The position numbers and the translations under genes were made by a program. Below are positions 32,803 through 35,072 of a stretch of DNA of 35,072 nucleotides, in pieces (position 1 is the stretch's first letter; the number at the start of each line of letters is the position of its first letter). Under the pieces are notes generated by a model. That model was not told where the DNA came from and ran no database searches. It saw only the letters and a program-made list of their open reading frames with translations. Origin of the DNA: a bacterium 1XD21-70 (GTDB lineage Bacteria > Bacillota > Clostridia > Lachnospirales > Lachnospiraceae). The stretch is taken from the NCBI GenBank assembly GCA_003669055.1, contig RAYB01000049.1:1-35072 (forward strand). Direction: 5' to 3'.

Positions 32803-33234
32803 CTACTGGAATATCACCGGATTCTCCAAATACTCTGTCTGAACCACAATATAGGGATACGATTTCTCCACCCCCACGGTCTCTCCCTTCTGAGGGCCTT
32901 TTAATTCGGTATCGATCACAATAGAATTTTCTGTCAGGTAAAGTTCATTGACTGAGATGCTGTATCCTCCGGTAGCCTGCTCGCCATACCCGACCGCTAT
33001 GTAAAGCCCCTGGTCATTGCTATAGGTCAGCTTAAACGGCGCCGCCTTTTTTTCTTCCACCAGGTCTTTCAATTCCCCGGGCAGGTCTGCCTCCCCCACC
33101 ACGGTGCTCTCTAAATCACGCACCTTATCCTGGTTTTCCTTTTCCACACTGCATCCCGTCAGGAAACGTACCATTAATACCCAGAACAGCAAAAAGACCA
33201 CCCATACCATCTTTCCATTCAGCCTTCTGCCCAT
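32803..33234 (-). CDS. PrcB-like lipoprotein
   Basis: A 143-aa exported protein. A hydrophobic signal (about 9-24) ends in the lipobox LTGC with C28. The C-terminal part (about 70-143), with ATGGYSISVNELYLTENSI and SYPYIVVQTEYLENPVIF, looks like the PrcB C-terminal domain found in protease-complex proteins and small clostridial lipoproteins. The frame continues 61 codons upstream, but GGGAGG lies 5 nt before the ATG at 33234, so the long version was rejected. No protease partner is adjacent. The function is unknown; the family assignment is moderately sure. Confidence 0.7.
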   Translation of the reverse strand: MGRRLNGKMVWVVFLLFWVLMVRFLTGCSVEKENQDKVRDLESTVVGEADLPGELKDLVEEKKAAPFKLTYSNDQGLYIAVGYGEQATGGYSISVNELYLTENSIVIDTELKGPQKGETVGVEKSYPYIVVQTEYLENPVIFQ

Positions 33235-33533
33235 AACTACCTCCCATAAGATTTGACTACTACCAGTGTATTCCGGCAAAGGCGAGGTTATGATAACTAT
33301 GCGGAGGATTTTTGATGGATATATTCTTGTTAAATGCCGGGAGATGTCATAAAATGATGGTAACTCATGCGGCTTTTTGGTAATGGGGAGCCCATGATAG
33401 CGTTTCGGAAAGGACAAGCCCGCTATGCTGACCGCAAGACACCCCCTTTTTATCCGGTTCCGGCATTGATGGATACAAAGGAATTAGAGCAGTTTTATTA
33501 CAAGGTATCATCCTTTTCACTTGGGAGGGAATC
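33235..33533 (+). promoter_or_regulatory. Divergent region with a promoter candidate and a small ORF
   Basis: This gap separates the PrcB-like gene (minus) from the aldehyde dehydrogenase gene (plus). A plus-strand promoter candidate TTGTTA (33327-33332), 17 nt, TAAAAT (33350-33355) gives a leader of about 170 nt that includes the 47-codon ORF listed separately. No clear promoter for the PrcB-like gene was found. Confidence 0.45.
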
Positions 33534-33537
33534 ATGA
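33394..33537 (+). CDS. Small ORF coupled to aldehyde dehydrogenase
   Basis: A 47-aa ORF not recognised as any family. It starts MIAFRKGQARYADRKTPPFY and ends KVSSFSLGRES. GGGGAG lies 3 nt before its ATG, somewhat close. Its TGA overlaps the aldehyde dehydrogenase ATG (CATGA), and the ribosome site of that gene lies inside its last codons. This is the arrangement of a translationally coupled upstream ORF. It is basic at the start, without signal peptide or membrane helix. It may be a real small protein, a leader peptide or chance. Confidence 0.4.
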   Translation: MIAFRKGQARYADRKTPPFYPVPALMDTKELEQFYYKVSSFSLGRES

Positions 33538-34913
33538 CAGAGCAAGAAATCCGACAATTGGTAAACAAACAGCGTACCTGGTTTTTCACCGGCGCCACCT
33601 TAAGCGTCAGCTACCGGATCCAGGCACTTAACAAATTAAAGGCCTGCATCTTACGGCATGAAAAGGAGATCCGGGAAGCACTTTCCAGGGATCTGGGAAA
33701 AAGTGCCTTCGAGGGTTACATGTGTGAAACCGGCCTTGTTTTAAGCGAGATCACCTATATGCTGAAACACATCCGCCGGTTTGCCCGGGAAATGGTTGTC
33801 CCCACACCACTCGCACAGTTTCATTCGCGGAGTTACCAAAAGCCGTCCCCCTATGGGGTCGTGCTGGTTATGAGCCCCTGGAATTATCCATTCCTTTTGG
33901 CCATGGAGCCGCTGGTGGATGCCATGGCGGCAGGCAACACCGTGATCGTAAAACCCAGTGCCTACTCTCCCTGCACCAGCGAAATCATCCTCACCCTCAT
34001 AAAGGAATGCTTTGAGGAGAAGGAAGCCGCTGTGGTTACCGGAGGGCGGGCAGAAAACACCTGCCTGCTCCGCCAGCATTTTGACTATATCTTTTTTACC
34101 GGGAGCCAGGCTGTCGGCCGGGAAGCCATGCGCCAGGCTGCCGCCCATCTCACCCCGGTCACCCTGGAATTGGGCGGGAAAAGCCCCTGCGTTGTGGAAC
34201 GGACTGCCAACCTGCGCTTGGCTGCAAGGCGCATTGTATTCGGCAAGTTTCTAAACTGCGGGCAAACCTGCGTGGCACCGGATTACATTTATTGTGACGA
34301 ATCGGTCAAGGACGAACTGATCCGGGAACTGAAAAAGCAAATCCGGAAGCAGTTTGGCAAACACCCCCTGAAAAACAAAAATTACGGGAAAATCATCAAT
34401 GAAAAGCATTTTGACCGTTTAAATGCCTTGATTGACCCTTCTAAGGTGGTGTCTGGCGGCGCTTCTGACAGGCAAACCCTGCAGATTGAGCCTACCATCA
34501 TGGACGGAGTGGCATTTTCCGATGCCGTCATGCAGGAGGAAATCTTCGGGCCGCTCCTGCCGGTGCTGGCCTATGAGTCCTTTGATGCGGCGATCCGCAA
34601 GATCAACTCCCTGCCCCATCCGCTGGCACTCTATGTGTTTACCTCTGACAGGCACGCTGCCAAAAAAATTACCGCCCGTTGCAGCTTTGGCGGCGGATGC
34701 ATCAACGATACCATCATCCATCTGGCTACCAGCGAGATGGGGTTTGGGGGCTTTGGCGAAAGCGGGATGGGGGCTTATCACGGAAAAGCGGGGTTTGAAA
34801 CCTTTTCGCACAAAAAGAGCATCGTAGATAAAAAAACCTGGCTGGATCTGCCCATGCGCTATCAGCCTTACCGAAAGCTTTATGGAGGCCTGGTCCGTTT
34901 CTTTTTAAGATAG
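33534..34913 (+). CDS. Aldehyde dehydrogenase, class 3 type
   Basis: A 459-aa NAD(P)-dependent enzyme oxidising aldehydes to acids. The substrate-binding Asn is N117 in MSPWNYPF, the general base E212 in LELGGKSP and the nucleophile C246 in NCGQTCVAPDY. EEIFGPLLPV and the GGFGESGMGAYHGKAGFETF segment follow. The length of about 460 aa and the short N-terminus are typical of the class 3 (YwdH/ALDH3-like) group. The C-terminal LYGGLVRFFLR is hydrophobic and might touch the membrane. GGGAGGG lies 4 nt before the ATG. The substrate is not indicated by neighbours. Confidence 0.93.
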   Translation: MTEQEIRQLVNKQRTWFFTGATLSVSYRIQALNKLKACILRHEKEIREALSRDLGKSAFEGYMCETGLVLSEITYMLKHIRRFAREMVVPTPLAQFHSRSYQKPSPYGVVLVMSPWNYPFLLAMEPLVDAMAAGNTVIVKPSAYSPCTSEIILTLIKECFEEKEAAVVTGGRAENTCLLRQHFDYIFFTGSQAVGREAMRQAAAHLTPVTLELGGKSPCVVERTANLRLAARRIVFGKFLNCGQTCVAPDYIYCDESVKDELIRELKKQIRKQFGKHPLKNKNYGKIINEKHFDRLNALIDPSKVVSGGASDRQTLQIEPTIMDGVAFSDAVMQEEIFGPLLPVLAYESFDAAIRKINSLPHPLALYVFTSDRHAAKKITARCSFGGGCINDTIIHLATSEMGFGGFGESGMGAYHGKAGFETFSHKKSIVDKKTWLDLPMRYQPYRKLYGGLVRFFLR

Positions 34914-34926
34914 CCGCGGCAGCCAA

Positions 34927-34956
34927 ACCGCCATGTCCCGTCAAGGACATGGCGGT
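34927..34956 (+). repeat. Palindrome after the aldehyde dehydrogenase gene
   Basis: ACCGCCATGTCC (34927-34938) pairs perfectly with GGACATGGCGGT (34945-34956). No T tract follows. The core is shared with the hairpin at 32447-32475, suggesting a dispersed palindromic element. Confidence 0.7.
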
Positions 34957-34972
34957 GCCCGAAGCCCATACA

Positions 34973-34997
34973 GGAAGGCATCCCATGGATGCCTTCC
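34973..34997 (+). repeat. Second hairpin after the aldehyde dehydrogenase gene
   Basis: GGAAGGCATCC (34973-34983) and GGATGCCTTCC (34987-34997) form an 11-bp perfect stem with a 3-nt loop. No T tract follows. Confidence 0.7.
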
Positions 34998-35007
34998 CCA
35001 GACTGTC

Positions 35008-35050
35008 AAAGAACCCCTGTTATGCAGCAGCACAGCAGAGGTTCTTTTTT
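35008..35050 (+). terminator. Terminator of the aldehyde dehydrogenase gene
   Basis: AAAGAACC (35008-35015) pairs with GGTTCTTT (35040-35047), extended by CTG/CAG after one mismatch, and ends in a T run (35045-35050). It is the third hairpin in a row after the stop codon. Confidence 0.75.
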
Positions 35051-35072
35051 AAAGCAGCAATACTCATCGCGA

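Noticed and set aside
33235-33417. 61-codon N-terminal extension of the PrcB-like lipoprotein
   Set aside because: GGGAGG 5 nt before the inner ATG and a lipoprotein signal starting there make the short form the real one.
34927-34997. Multiple terminators after aldehyde dehydrogenase
   Set aside because: The first two hairpins lack T tracts; only the third (35008-35050) qualifies as a terminator.

Overview
The window looks like a chromosomal stretch of a Gram-positive anaerobe of the Clostridia, most likely a Lachnospiraceae-type gut bacterium. Support: strong AGGAGG-type ribosome sites, near-consensus sigma-A promoters, many rho-independent terminators, class III fructose-1,6-bisphosphatase, type III glutamine synthetase, ChW repeats, a CotS-type spore-coat kinase-like protein and a FeoB-associated Cys-rich peptide. 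No phage, transposase, CRISPR array or rRNA was seen. The genus is not determined.

Layout. 1-286: repeat-like non-coding DNA and a terminator. 287-3588 (minus): NlpC/P60 cell-wall hydrolase with a WalR-like box at its promoter, then an fbp-DUF1700 pair. 3718-4812 (plus): tRNA-Val and an MBL-fold hydrolase. 4822-8642 (minus): GH36 alpha-galactosidase and GH130 mannoside phosphorylase, separated by a 16-bp tandem repeat; together they suit galactomannan-oligosaccharide use. 8766-13392 (minus): a compact three-gene cassette of a DUF4272 protein, an HSP90-like ATPase and a helical-repeat protein. 13474-14616 (minus): a LacI-family regulator with a perfect consensus promoter.

14644-22351 is the most coherent metabolic unit. 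A TRAP transporter (dctP-dctQ-dctM) is followed by an M20 deacylase, a D-threonine-aldolase/D-serine-dehydratase-like PLP enzyme, a RidA enamine hydrolase and an HpcH/HpaI aldolase. A DauR/YheO-type regulator is divergent. The enzyme order reads as a route: import an N-acylated beta-hydroxy D-amino acid (an N-acetylated 2-amino-2-deoxy sugar acid fits the chemistry best), deacylate, dehydrate or cleave, hydrolyse the enamine, then retro-aldol to pyruvate. This substrate is my inference.

22389-35072 holds housekeeping genes: type III glutamine synthetase, class II fructose-bisphosphate aldolase, threonine synthase, a divergent hotdog thioesterase and phosphoglucomutase. These are followed by a CotS-like protein, a ChW-repeat polysaccharide deacetylase, a 53-aa FeoB-associated peptide without feoB, a PrcB-like lipoprotein, and an aldehyde dehydrogenase preceded by a translationally coupled 47-aa ORF. 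Several starts were moved downstream from the longest open frame because a clear ribosome site lies inside it; TTG starts are proposed for the DauR-like and CotS-like genes.
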